From positions 1 to 64,000 of the forward strand of contig CAJNOJ010000177.1 in assembly GCA_905250025.1 (NCBI GenBank): a stretch of DNA of 64,000 nucleotides. Reading direction: 5' to 3'. The stretch's first letter is position 1. The number at the start of each line of letters is the position of its first letter. The notes below the pieces were generated by a model. That model had not been told where the DNA came from. It worked only from the letters and a program-made list of their open reading frames with translations, and did no database searches. This stretch comes from Adineta ricciae. Its lineage: Eukaryota > Rotifera > Eurotatoria > Adinetida > Adinetidae. Positions 22,108 through 36,100 of the stretch are shown here, piece after piece. The position numbers and the translations under genes are program-made.

Positions 22108-24039
22108 ATGACTGTTCCAACAGATGAATCGACCACCAAGAAACAATGGATTCATCTCCGTCGTATTCTCGAACGAAGTGGACCTTTCAAAGATCCAAAT
22201 TTCGAGCCATCCACTGAAGTAAATTTCTTTCCATTCTTGCTCAATAATGTATAATTAGTGACGACTCCTAGCTTCTGTCCGCGATTGAATCTGTTAGGAT
22301 TCTAATCATCGGTGCTGGTGGTCTCGGTTGTGAATTGTTGAAAGATTTGGTACGAAACACAATTTTTGAGAATGCAACTCGATTTATATTGTCCGTTTTC
22401 ATTAGGCTTTGATGGGTTTTAGTCAAATTGATATTATTGATATGGATACAATTGATTTAGCCAATTTAAATCGGCAATTTTTATTCACGTAAATAAAACA
22501 CAGCAGTAGTATAGAAGTAAAACTATTCTCTTTTCTTCATTTCCAGAAAAGCTGATATTGGTAAATCAAAAGCGGAAGTTGCGGCGAAATTTATCATGAG
22601 CCGCATTCCAAACTGTACTGTCACACCGTATGTGAATAGTTTCTAATCATAAGTCTTCGATCAAGTCCTTCCCTCTCTTACTTACAGACATATGAATAAA
22701 ATTCAAGATTTCGATGGATCATTTTATTCACGTAATTCTTGTTTGAATCAGAAAATATCTTTCGTAATATCGTATTTTCCATGTAGAATTTCGAATCATC
22801 ATCTGCGGATTAGATTCTGTTGTTGCTCGTCGATGGATCAACAGTATGCTAGTAAGTCTTAAAGGAAGAGTCTTGTGAGAACGAAGAACAAAGCTTATTC
22901 ATAGGTCAGTATGCTTCAATACGATGAAAATAATGCAGTAATACCAAGCTCAATCATACCGTTGATCGACGGAGGAACAGAAGGATTCAAAGGTAATGCG
23001 CGAGTAATCATGCATGGATATACAAGCTGTATTGAATGCACATTGGATTTGTTTCCTCCACAAGTGAGTTTCATTTAACGAGATCGAAGTATTAGCCTGA
23101 GAATTAGGTCAATTTTCCACAATGTACAATTGCAAATAATCCACGTTTACCGGAACACTGTGTAGAATGGGTTACTAGTATTCTCTGGCCGAAAGAACAA
23201 CCATTTGGTCAAGGTATTTGAATTTGATTGATAAAGTTATTTGAATTGTCTTTTGGCTAAATAGATGTGAAAATTGATGGCGATAGTGTTGAACATATTC
23301 AGTGGATCGTTGAACGTGCTACAAAACGTGGCATTGATCACAATATTACTGGTATCAATTTTCGTTTTACACAAGGTGTGGTGAAACGTGTTATACCAGC
23401 TGTTGCTTCGACCAATGCTGTCATTGCATCAGTCTGTGCAACAGAAGTTTTCAAATTAGCGACATCGTATGTTCGCTGAGAAAATTTTTCAGAAAAACGA
23501 AACATTCATTTTCACTCGTTTTCAATAGATCCGTTATGTTAATGAATAATTACACAATGTTCAATGACATCGAAGGCATTTACATGTTAACATATCCACC
23601 CGAAAAGAGAGAAGATTGTCCAATATGTTCCAACGTTCCTGTTCGAATTCAAATGAGTGAATCAGCAAAATTTCAAGAACTTATCGATATACTTGTAGAA
23701 AGATAGTAAGCACAGGGAATTATATATTTCTTTGACGCTGACAATTTCAATTTAGTCAACTGAATGCACCATTGATCTACACAGAGATTAATGGCAATGC
23801 TAAAACTTTGTATATGACCAGTACAGAACAAATGCGTGAAGCGACCAAACCTCATCTTAGAATGACACTACAAGGTAAAACAAAGCCTCCAAATATCCAT
23901 TCATTTGACTGCATTTTTTATTGAAGAACTCGGATTAACAAATGGAAGTGAGCTACTTGTCGGGGATCCAGCACGTGCATCATCAATGCGTGTCATACTT
24001 TCGCTAACTAGTTCAATGGACACTTCAACAGCAAAATAA
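22108..24039 (+). CDS. UBA3: NEDD8-activating enzyme E1 catalytic subunit
   Basis: Twelve exons (22108-22218, 22272-22349, 22406-22488, 22547-22627, 22688-22731, 22787-22851, 22905-23063, 23108-23213, 23265-23466, 23529-23705, 23756-23874, 23927-24039) encode 445 residues (human 463). The adenylation-domain GAGGLG nucleotide loop is at about 46-51. [16 protein letters not shown], the [15 protein letters not shown] block and zinc cysteines CIEC and CPIC are present. The catalytic thioester Cys is at about 213 in [10 protein letters not shown]-terminal ubiquitin-fold domain binds the NEDD8 E2. With its APPBP1 partner it activates NEDD8 for cullin neddylation. The ATG directly follows a splice-acceptor-like CAG. 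Confidence 0.96.
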
Positions 24040-24116
24040 CAAACCTTAACAGTGTTTTTTTATCATTACTTATTTTTTACACTAACATAGCATCAATCAA
24101 GAAAACCAAGTTTACG

Positions 24117-24122
24117 AATAAA
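24117..24122 (+). terminator. AATAAA poly(A) signal of UBA3
   Basis: A canonical AATAAA lies 78 bases after the UBA3 stop and 39 bases before the acceptor that precedes the syntaxin gene. This poly(A)-then-acceptor order is typical inside trans-spliced operons. Confidence 0.55.
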
Positions 24123-24138
24123 CTTAATTCTATCAATT

Positions 24139-24161
24139 GTCTTTCTCTTCTTCTTCTTCAG
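24139..24161 (+). promoter_or_regulatory. candidate trans-splice acceptor for the syntaxin gene
   Basis: A pyrimidine tract (CTTTCTCTTCTTCTTCTTCAG) ends 11 bases before the ATG at 24173. No upstream donor belonging to the same gene is visible, so a spliced leader is the likely partner. Confidence 0.5.
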
Positions 24162-24172
24162 ATTTACATGGT

Positions 24173-24937
24173 ATGAGCACCACAATCGATACGTTCATTT
24201 ATCTCAAACGGGATATTGAACAGTCGTTTCAACGTGTTCAAACCATTTCGACTTCCCCGCGTTCAAATCAACATGAATTGGATCAACTTTTGAATCACAT
24301 CGCGTGCACACTCGATGATCTCGACAAAGTTAATCGATTACTCCGTTCATCTTCGTCGTCAACAGCAACATCGGAAAATCCAATTGTAAATAAACCTTTG
24401 TGCAATTTATCGGATCTTGAGAATGAATGTGATGAAGAGGAGAGTCAATTCATTTCACATCCACTATCTTCGAAAGATCGCTCAAGAGAGAATGAAGATA
24501 TTGCTTTATCTTCTGAAGAACGTGAAAACTTTATTCACCAAATGAAAAATCAATTTTCTTATTTTAAAAATCAAATTCCTTCGATGAAAAAAGAATCGCA
24601 AATGGAAATCATTCGTCTCGATCAAGTCGCCGACGATGATAATCTGAATGAAGATCAACTTTTACGAAAACAAGATGATCAACTCGACGACATGCATCAT
24701 TCCATTGTCTCGTTAAAGAATTTAACGAAAAATATCAATTTCGAACTTGAAGATCATATTCGCGTGTTAGATAATCTCGGTACCGATATGACAAACAGTC
24801 AAAATCGCGTAGAAAACCTAACCAAACGAACAAAAGACTTCCTTCGAACGTCTGATGGCGTCTGTGGTCATATGTGTTTGTTTTCCATTGCTGTTATTCT
24901 GTTTTTCCTGATCATTATTTTGATTCTTTTCTTCTAA
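24173..24937 (+). CDS. Qc-SNARE, syntaxin-6/10-like
   Basis: An intronless gene of 254 residues. The N-terminal helical part (YLKRDIEQSFQRVQ, then LDDLDKVNRLLR) resembles the syntaxin-6 N-domain. A Ser/Glu-rich linker is followed by a SNARE motif (about 165-228) that aligns with syntaxin 6 (QDDQLDDM, LKNLTKNI, ELED, TNSQNRVENL), then a tail-anchor membrane segment to the C-terminus. It should act in trans-Golgi/endosome fusion. At the ionic zero layer the expected Gln is a His (about residue 195, codon CAT at 24755-24757). The first ATG of the mRNA (24168) is followed at once by TGA, so the one at 24173 is chosen. It sits between UBA3 and TGS1 with gaps of 133 and 81 bp. Confidence 0.78.
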   Translation: MSTTIDTFIYLKRDIEQSFQRVQTISTSPRSNQHELDQLLNHIACTLDDLDKVNRLLRSSSSSTATSENPIVNKPLCNLSDLENECDEEESQFISHPLSSKDRSRENEDIALSSEERENFIHQMKNQFSYFKNQIPSMKKESQMEIIRLDQVADDDNLNEDQLLRKQDDQLDDMHHSIVSLKNLTKNINFELEDHIRVLDNLGTDMTNSQNRVENLTKRTKDFLRTSDGVCGHMCLFSIAVILFFLIIILILFF

Positions 24938-24984
24938 TATCTTATCCGCTGTTGTTTTCCTTCGTATATCATGGGGCATTTAAA

Positions 24985-25003
24985 GACAAATTTATTTTTT
25001 CAG
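24985..25003 (+). promoter_or_regulatory. candidate trans-splice acceptor for TGS1
   Basis: TTTATTTTTTCAG ends 15 bases before the TGS1 ATG at 25019, inside an 81-bp gap with no AATAAA. A promoter is hard to fit in so short a space, which favours a downstream operon gene served by a leader acceptor. Confidence 0.5.
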
Positions 25004-25018
25004 ATAAAAATATTCATT

Positions 25019-27113
<2,095 letters not shown>

Positions 27114-27536
27114 TCCGACCAGTTTTATTCCGACATGTGTCAGATACTTCGTTTTATTTCCGGTGATACTCCTTTGTTTTTATTTGAAAGATTTTTAAGC
27201 ACGAAATAAAGAAGATTTTTTTCCCCAAAAAATCGACCTGTTCATCATGCGAGAAAGCAATTTAAAAGACAAGATCAATTTTTATTGAAGTCAAATTCAT
27301 CAACATGAAACAAATACAGAGGAAAAAATATGTTGAATATTTTTCAATTAATTTTTCGTCAAAGCGAACTAGGAGAGAAAGCAAAAAAATACTCTAGAGT
27401 GAAAAACAAGCCCATCCCAAGTCGTCCAACAAAATTATTCGAGTTTGAACAAAATAGAAAGAGAAAAAAACAAACTTATTTACAAAGTTTTGTCATTTTT
27501 TTTTCTTTATGTTTATCTGAAATTAAAGAGTTCTCT
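27114..27536. other. convergent spacer TGS1 / Sox
   Basis: 3' sequence of both genes. An AATAAA is present near 27206, followed by A-rich stretches. The ORF at 27330-27542 is low-complexity and not supported. Confidence 0.45.
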
Positions 27537-29134
27537 TCATAGGGTTGGATCACTATTTGACAAATCCAAGTCAGCCCATAATTTAAAATCACCAAGCATT
27601 TGTAATTGATTAAAAAACGCTTCTTGCGTTTGAGGATCAGCAGATGCAAGTGCGTCGAGAAGAAGTGGATCGATTTGTTGCGATGACGATGATGACGCAC
27701 CTGTTGCACCTGTTTGAGATGACGAGAAAAGTGATGGATCATCAAAATTTGTATTATTGGCAAATATGCCTAATTTCGGATCAATCAATGACGCTAATGT
27801 GTTGGAAAGCAATGCTGACGAGGAATTTTCGTCAAAATCGTTTTCAATTGATGTTGACAGGTTCTCTTCTAACCGATTCATTCCAGTTAAAGCAGACGTT
27901 TTCGATGGACAATCATCAGACGATGTATCTGTGGTATCCATCGGGGACGATCCATGTGGAAGAGACGTATTCGATGGTGGAGACGAACCTTTCTTCGCAC
28001 GTTTACGTGGTTTATATTTATAATCAGGATATTCGCGTAAATGAAGCATTTTCAATCGTTCAGCTTCATCAATGAACGGACGTCGTTCGATTTCTGATAA
28101 ACGTTTCCACCGTGCACCTAAATATTTTGATATTTCCGCGTTGTGCATGTCAGGTGCTAATTGGACGATTTTTCGACGTTCTAATTGAGAAAATACCATA
28201 AAAGCATTCATTGGTCTTTTAACACGATTGATCCGTTTCTTTGATCGTGTGCGCGTTGCATCTGAATAGGGAGTTTGTGTTTGAGGTTCGATTAATGAGG
28301 AACCAAAGCATGATGGTGGTTCTGTACATGGTGATGTTAACAGTTCAACGAGTACTTTGGTTTTAGCAAAGAAAGCCTCGTTTTGGGGCGACCCATTGTT
28401 GGATGTTGCTGCAGTAGTTGTTGGAGATTGAATCGAGGTTGGTAGAGTAGGTGTTGAACGAATCGTTGAGATTCGTGATGGTGGAGGAGTATTTTCATTT
28501 TCTTTATTTGCTGACGATGAAACTAGATGATGAACATACAAATTTTTATTGACTATTGAACAGAGAGTAAGAAATTACCGTGGTGAGTGACAGCTGGAAC
28601 TAGCGTCGCTTGTGGTTGTTGAACGACGTTATTTGTTGATAAGATTGGTGTTTCAAGAAGTTTAGCAATGCTGTTCTGTGTTGAATTATTTGTCGATTGT
28701 AATAATGCCATTTGATTTAATGTATTCAAACTATTCACCAGTGTGGCTAAATTGATTGCATTTTGTCCATTGATGATTGTTGCTGATGTTGGAACAGTTG
28801 TCGTTGTCGTAACATTATTATTGTTGTTATTGGAAAATAAAAGACGATTCACCGTTATGGTTCGCTGTGGTTGTTGACTTTGAGGTTCAGTTTTGAGATT
28901 ATTCATGATAAAAACAGCTGGTTGTTGATCAGAAGAATCATTCATTGTTGATTGTACTGGTGGTGTTGTCGTAATCGTTCGCATTTTTTGTAAGGCTGCA
29001 TCGCCAATGCGAATCGGATTCAAGGAATTCTTGTTTAAAGTCGAAGCGTTTTTAACAGCAGGAATTATGATCGCACCAGCTGGAGTATTGGTTATTGAAG
29101 ATGCAGTTAAAATCCGTGACGATGACAAATCCAT
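27537..29134 (-). CDS. Sox-family HMG-box transcription factor, SoxC-like
   Basis: Two exons (29134-28579, 28522-27537) encode 513 residues. A Sox HMG box occupies about 285-363: the [17 protein letters not shown] core, [13 protein letters not shown], and [11 protein letters not shown]. The PDMHNAEIS and [10 protein letters not shown] segments fit group C (Sox4/11) best. Flanks are Asn/Thr/Ser-rich and disordered, as in many Sox proteins. An acidic/hydrophobic C-terminal end (FKLWADLDL) could be an activation domain. It binds the DNA minor groove in the nucleus to control development. The canonical SoxC C-terminal motif is not recognisable. The ATG follows an AAACAAAG acceptor-like site. Confidence 0.85.
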
Positions 29135-29574
29135 CTTTGTTTTGAATGGAAAAATAAAAAACAAAAAAAAGTCGGACAAATTATTGTTCACTCTAGATAA
29201 AGCTTTTCATTCATAATATGAATATCGAATTGTGGCCGACAGCGGTCATTGTGTTCAGTGATGACGGACGAGCATTGTTTCCGAATCAACCAACGAAAAT
29301 GAAGAATTTTCGTTTTCATTCACACTACTCTTACGACTGCGTGCGAGCACATTTTCTTTCTTCCTTTTTTCCTCGAATTATCCGTACATTCGTCCGAATG
29401 ACACGCGCACTAAGTATAACGAACAGCAATTCGTTTGGCAAGAGGAGAGAAGGAAAGCAATACAACTGAAGTTATCTATTTTGACCTCATTGAATTTTGT
29501 TTGACGAGAAAAGAAAAAAAAAACAATAAAAGATAGATAATACGATAATGTAAAACAAATATTGAACAAAGATT
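29135..29574. other. spacer upstream of the Sox gene
   Basis: Promoter/5' region of the Sox gene and 3' region of the next minus-strand gene. An ORF at 29218-29469 (plus) reads through it without any domain. Several A-runs near 29510-29525 could be 3' UTR. Confidence 0.4.
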
Positions 29575-31447
29575 TTATTGTTCCGAGGCGAGAAATTCTA
29601 ATTTGCCGTTTCGAAGACGAATACATATAGCTGAATCCTTTGAACTCACAGCATTAATTGGGATACCGCTGTTCACTTTCACCCATGTTGCCATAACTTC
29701 AAATTGACCATCAACTGGATTAGTATAATGAACAATCCAGAAAACATCAGCTCCTGTGTTACTAATTAGCCAGGCTCGACCATTATCGTACGGAGCCAAA
29801 CGTGCATATCGCCCTTTGCGTACATTAACATGACGAAATATTCGTTCACGTACATTGTTTGCATGAGATGTAACAAGTCGTTCTTCGAGAAGAATACCTG
29901 ACTGACTACCGAACCAAATTAAACCTGTTTAGACAAAAAAATGAAGGTAAATTTGTAAGATGTATGTAATTCGATGTGATACCTAAGATTTCTTCTTCGC
30001 TTCCATCGGGCTGTGACACGTTGCGAACAGATATATCTGCCAATTGTCGATATTGTCCATTTGGTGGTGCAAGTGCATGAAGACGTTTCATTTGCATAGA
30101 ATTTGTTAGTTCGAGTATCATCAGACTGTATCGAAATAAACAAAATATGCTTGTACCTGATACCGCTATACGTCGAAAACCAATTTCACCATTGGAAAAT
30201 TCGTAACCTTCGTGATATTCGGAATCACCCGCCTTCCACCGATATAAACCCTGTTCACTTAGAATTAACCATTCTTTATTCATTTCCCACCAATATAAAT
30301 CAACAACGAAACCATGACGAAATTCTATTGTATATTCGTCTGTTCCAGTTACACAAATCAGTTTGTGTTCGTAATCATAGTAAATAATATCAGTTCCATT
30401 CGAAGCTAACGCTTCACCTAATCGATGTCTATAATTTGTATCACTGTCGGCTGATGCTGCTGTGAAACTATGAGATCGGTCTGTGTAGTTACTGTTTGTC
30501 ATCGAATGGCGAACATTGGCTTGTTTTGTACTTAGATCTTCGGTTTTTTCTTGCAGATATAGCGTATATGGCCCTACGGTTGTTTGATCGGAGTCATGAG
30601 ATATTTCATCTTCTTCATCATCTTGTGTACGATGACCATTGACTTGACCATTTGTCTGACTGCTATCTTCTTCATCATCAAGCGGAGATAGTTCATGAGT
30701 GACTCGTCTTGATGGTGGCTGACGAAGATGACTTCTGTAATGGTGACTATGCTCCTCAACTCGTATATTTCGTACTAACGTCTGTAGTTTCGACATTTGA
30801 TGATCAACATAGTCGTGTTTTTTGCCTATATTAAAAAGAAGTAAAATTCAATACAATTCCATTTGGTTTTTACCTCTCAAGCGTACAGGAGAATGAGCAG
30901 CTGTTGTAATATCTCCATTGCCTGGCCGTTTATTGATAACGTACAGAACGGTTTCTTCTTTTTCTCGTAAAAGTTGGTCTAGACCTTTAACCTTATGATC
31001 AAGACCGCTCAATTGTTGACGAACACTTGACAGATCAATTTCAACCGGAGGCAGGGTAATCGGCTCAGGTGGTAGTGGCGGATCAGGAATGCTCACTAGC
31101 GCCATTTGTTGAACAATTTGTGTAGCTAATTTATTTAAATGTAAAATTTTACTTCTACAATAAAAACATTGAAAAGTTAATCAAAACTTGAACAGATAAT
31201 TCCAAACTTACACGATTGTTGTATCGATACAACTGCATTCAGTTCGAACAGCATCGAGTGCTATAGCAACATCATCAAGTCGGTTAAGTAGACGCATTTT
31301 CTTCGTATTACATGCTTCCAATGTGAGATTAATTTGTTCAATAGCTTCAGCCATGTCACTTGTCATGATACTATGCAATCGTTCTCGTGCTTCATTTGAT
31401 GGTAGATTCATTGTTGTTGAAAGAAGATGAGACTGTTCATCGTCCAT
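29575..31447 (-). CDS. coiled-coil protein with propeller-like C-terminus, function unknown
   Basis: Four exons (31447-31212, 31154-30874, 30825-29983, 29924-29575) in perfect phase give 569 residues. The N-terminal 80 residues and about 110-140 are predicted coiled coil with heptad Leu/Val spacing. A proline-rich linker (PDPPLPPEPITLPP) separates them. Residues 170-235 are acidic and Ser/Gln-rich. From about 265 to the end, repeated beta-strand units with Trp/Tyr at strand ends (VVDLYWWEMNKEWLIL, LYRW, GLIWFGSQSGIL, RAWLISNTGADVFWIV) suggest a beta-propeller. No family could be named. An NHL- or tectonin-like ligand-binding platform is one possibility. Confidence 0.65.
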
Positions 31448-31916
31448 TTTGAAAATGGTCTGCTCAGCAATCGCTTAATACTTGTTTTGTGAAATAAACG
31501 AGTTAACTGCGATCACCACATATATATAGACGTGCAGACATGCATTAGATAATAAATATGTTATCTTAACAGATATTTTTGTTCCCTTGTTCTCATTGAA
31601 TATCCACAAAAAATGAAAGAATGTAAAGAATAATGGTGATATTATTCATATCGAGTGAAATTCCTCGAAAAAGAAAAAAGCAAAATACCAATGATAAAAC
31701 TTTGTACTTCAATATTGCTTTTCTGTATGTACTTTGTAGTGTAAAACCATTGTGAGGGTATATGTATTTTTTATAAAAAGAAAACACACGACTGAAGTTT
31801 CGAAAAATGAAGTCTAAGACTATGCAAACAGGATCGATTGATAAAGTTCACAATAATGTTTAAAGTCACTACGAAAAGAGATATGTGGCGGGCACAAGAT
31901 CGTTTGATATAGTAAT
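31448..31916. other. spacer between unknown gene and AK3
   Basis: Very A/T-rich. It holds the promoter of the minus-strand coiled-coil gene and the 3' UTR of AK3. The ORF at 31593-31787 is not supported. Confidence 0.4.
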
Positions 31917-32823
31917 TTAAGCAGCTTGTTTTCGTATTGGTTCATTGAGAACACGATCAAGATATTTTTTAACTTCGGGCCAAATTTTGTCGCTTTCGCG
32001 TCCATGAAATTCATGAAGAATATTCTTCTTCCTACAAAGATCGCAGAAACAAATTACATGTTCAGTATCTTGTCTTTCGACGAAGTTTTACTTGTAAAAA
32101 TCAGCAATAGGATTAGTATTCTTATCATAAGTATCCAATCGACTACGAATGACTTCGGGTTTATCGTCATCACGTTGTGTTAATGGTTCACCTGTTTCAT
32201 CATCTTTACCCTGAAAAAGAGAATTGTTCGTTAGAATACAATGGTTTTTATTTTTCCACTTACAGCAACTTTGGGTGGATTCCAGAGGAGGTTATAGACA
32301 CGTCCACTGGATGCATGAACCCATCGATCTTTTAATCGATTAACGATTTCATCAGCTGGTACATTAAGTGCAACAACGTGATCAACTTTAACTTCTTTAT
32401 CTAATAATTTAGCTTGATTTAATGTTCGAGGATAGCCTGAAACCAGACAAAAAAAAACAAGTAAAAAGGTTAAGCTAAATTGATCTTCTCACCATCAAGT
32501 AAGAATCCTTTATCGCGGATTTTCTTTAATTCACCAGCGACGAACTTCAAGACGAGTTCATCTGGTAAAAGAAGACCTTTGTCAATATGTTCTTTGATGA
32601 CTTTGCTTTCCTCTACACAAACAAAATCGAACTGTGAACGAGAAGATTTCATACAGAGAGAAAAAACAACATTACCAGACTTTCGTTGAATATGCGAACG
32701 GAGTAAATCTCCGACCACAACATGTGGCATACCATATGTCTTGACAATTCGACTAGCAATTGTACCTTTGCCAGAACCTGGAGCACCCAAAATAACTAAT
32801 CGGCGAGCGATATGAGAAGCCAT
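31917..32823 (-). CDS. AK3: adenylate kinase 3 (GTP:AMP phosphotransferase)
   Basis: Five exons (32823-32676, 32612-32493, 32436-32264, 32210-32092, 32031-31917) encode 224 residues, matching AK3/AK4 (about 223-227). The P-loop GAPGSGKG is at 13-20. The NMP-binding GDLLRSHI, the GFLLDGYPRT block, the long LID ([19 protein letters not shown]) and the C-terminal [10 protein letters not shown] typical of AK3 are all present. It uses GTP to phosphorylate AMP in the mitochondrial matrix. As in other AK3s, the N-terminus acts as the uncleaved import signal. The ATG follows a TATTTAG acceptor-like site. It is head-to-head with the 23-exon gene starting at 33190. Confidence 0.93.
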
Positions 32824-33189
32824 TTCTATCTAAATACAACAGACAAGTTCGTGTTGTGTATGCTAAACACAAAAGTAAATAATCGAACAATATTGGAAGT
32901 CTGATCAATATGGCCACTCCCACACCAGTGAAGCAATCGTATGTCAGATTTACAATACACTCAAAACCGAAGTAAAAAATGAAATGAAATCTTCATAAAT
33001 AGTAAAAAAATAATCTGAGCTTGAGATAAGTTTGCTTTGATTGTTTTTCCTTTTACATTAGTGACATTATAATCTTTGTAGAGGTCAGACTATGGCGCTG
33101 TTACCAAAAATGGTGGCTGCAATCAATCGATCGATAGAATTGATATCTGTTCTATTTACTTGTTTAATTTTCATTCAAAAATAATAATA
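32824..33189. other. head-to-head promoter region AK3 / 23-exon gene
   Basis: 366 bp between divergent starts. A TATGGCGCTGTTACC word is near 33091. No gene is visible. It probably acts as a shared bidirectional promoter. Confidence 0.4.
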
Positions 33190-36100
33190 ATGACAACAAA
33201 TTCATCAGCTGATGAAGTATCACCAAGTACAGTTTGAACGTTTGAAAAAAGAAACACATGCAGAACTTATTGTTCGCCTTTAGCACTTGCTCTTGATGTT
33301 GCGATGAAAGAAATCGATCAAAATGGACATGATGATGAACGCATGGTACTAGTATTCAACGCATTTGATCAAATTATTCCACAACTAGGAGTTTTTACTC
33401 CTCTTGCAACGAGACTTCGAAATGAATTTTTCGGTATAAACGCAGCTCTTTGTCTCATTTTCAATAAATCGATTGATTTCTCGAGTAGATTTTACATATA
33501 GTAGTCAATATACCGTAGAACAGATTCAGAAAGCATCGAAAAAACGTAAACGCATTGCGTGTGTTGAGCGTTTATCTTACAAAGTTCTCTGTCAACGACT
33601 TCTCGATGAAAATCAAGATCTTATTAATATGTACGAAAGTCGAATGTCCGATATGGAAGCAAGGTAAGGACCCAAGAAGTATAAAGTGTAATCAATTTTG
33701 ATCTCATGTTATAGTTTGGCTGGGAAAAATCGTGATTTAAATCAAACATTCGAAAAAATTCAACAGATGGATATCGCTAAACAGAAACTAATGAATGAAT
33801 TGTCGGCTTTGAAAGCAACATTGGAGGAAAGAGATAAAGATATTGAGAAGTATAGTCAAAAGTCTTTTGTGAATTGAGAATGAGATGTCAATCTGTTTAG
33901 TTTAAAAGAAGATTGTGATCGAATACGATACAATTGTGACCAAGAAGTTTTTAACACACGTTTGAAAGTAAAAGACATTATTGTAAGTAAAAGAATATTT
34001 GCGCAATGAAAATTCAAGTGCACAAATCTATTCTAGGATAACCAAGAAGCAACAGAAGCATTAATAGCGGATCTATCACGATATAAACAAGGTTATGATG
34101 AAATGCAAGAAGGTATGATGATGATCTTCATCCATCGATCATCTTTATTTCTTGTTAGCATTCGTGAATAGTCCAAGTGAACGACCGTCGACTAAAAAAG
34201 ATTCTGAAAATCAAGAAGAACCGTATATTCAAGTTAAGGTATCATCGATCAATGATGAACACGCGATATGAAATCAGTTTGCTTGTAGAAACAATTAATG
34301 CTAGATATTCAAGTTGCTACTCGACTAGAAGAACAAATGGTAACACTATTGAATATGACGACGGAAGGTATGGAGTTTGAAATGCATTTATTCGTAGGTT
34401 CATGACAGTATATTTATGTTTTCTTAGAGTATGATCAAAGAGTCGATGATGAACATAAGAAATTGCTGAAAGACGAAAACGATCCATCTGAATCTCAGTT
34501 TATCAAAGATAATGTAATACAAGGTTTTATTTCATTCATGTAGAAATAATAAGATAGATGTTTAGATTGACACAGAACAAATTCGATATATAGGATCAAT
34601 TAAAGAAATTCGAGAGGAACTCACCATGATGCAACGTCATAGACGTACCTTAGAAGAAAAATTAGAAATGGTCATTGTTAAGGGCAATGAAAAAGTTCGG
34701 TATGTACTTATACTGAATTAACTCAACTTTTCACTTCAAAATCTTTGTCGTAGAAACCGAAAAGCAAATGTGGCGTTTGCAGCAAATGAAGCAGCACAAA
34801 AAGCAGGTTCGATACTTATACATTCATTTACGACATTCTGTGTATTTACGTCGGTTTAGGAAAACCAATAAATCTGTTACAAGGCCTCGAACGTGCATTT
34901 GAATCTGCTGAACGTAAGACAGATCATATCGAATATGGTCCACAAGAACGTGTGCTTTCACGCTTTGCTTGTATCATTGCCTCATCAACGAATGGATTGT
35001 TATGGACAGATTTTAATTCGACTACCTATTGTGAAAGTTGTGCTGATAATGTTCGTATTTCAAGTTATTCTTACGGATTTTAGAATTCATTACTCGATTT
35101 TTCTAGACTTATTTATGTCCGCATAAATTTCCCGAAAGTCAAACGATCGTTCGAGTACCGGATGGTACAAAATATGTTCGAATATCTCGACCACCACTTA
35201 AGTACAACGAAGCACTTATTCGGTACGTATACATTTGATATATGAAAGCACATAATATTGACTTTTCTTCCAGAAAAGTGATGAATGATAATAAAAAACT
35301 AATCACGCAAATGCTTCCACCAAACTACCAACAGAATGATGCTAGTATTTTACGAACAAACTATCCCGGACATTTGAATTCTGATGAAATATCTCGTAAA
35401 CCTGAAGTTGTCTCTGAGAGTAAATCTAACATGGAACTTCTCGTACGTTGACACATTCATAATTACAATCTTCTTAGTAATTTCATTGCAGATTCAAACA
35501 TTCGATCGGGTATGGGAAGATTATAAAAAACGCACCAATCTCGTACGGCCTATTCCAAGACCTTATTCTACAGTAAATTACCAAATTCATGCTTAGTTCC
35601 CATCTAATTATTCTTAATAGGATCGGTTATTTAACATGATTATTGAAATTCTTGCTTATGAGTGTTACTGCGATACTCATTTGATAAATGTTACAGGAAG
35701 CATTGTGGTAGGCGAATGTATTTCACTCGATAATTCACTTCTTAGTTAATCATTGCCTAGGATGATATCTATGAAATTTTTACGAAACGATACACGGAGA
35801 TCGACCAAGTACCATATGCTTCTGTACATGATTTTCTTACTTCATTATACGCATGTCGAAACAGTTTCAAAGTTTAACAGATCAATGCGAACTCAATTCA
35901 GTTTTAACTATATCGTTTGTTTAGGCCTTGGAACTATTTATGCATGTTCTTATTGGAAATATCGACGTGACTTGTATGTATTACGTTGCTCTTCTCGGTG
36001 AAATTCTTGAAAAACTCGATTGGAACGAAACGGATGATGCACGAATCTTCTTTTCGAATATTTATCCGTTTCTCGACGTAAATCTTTCAACAAAAAATCG

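Noticed and set aside
30130..30165. A 31-bp intron inside the coiled-coil/propeller gene (GTACAAGC to ATACAG)
   Set aside because: The frame stays open without it, and 31 bp is shorter than every other intron here.
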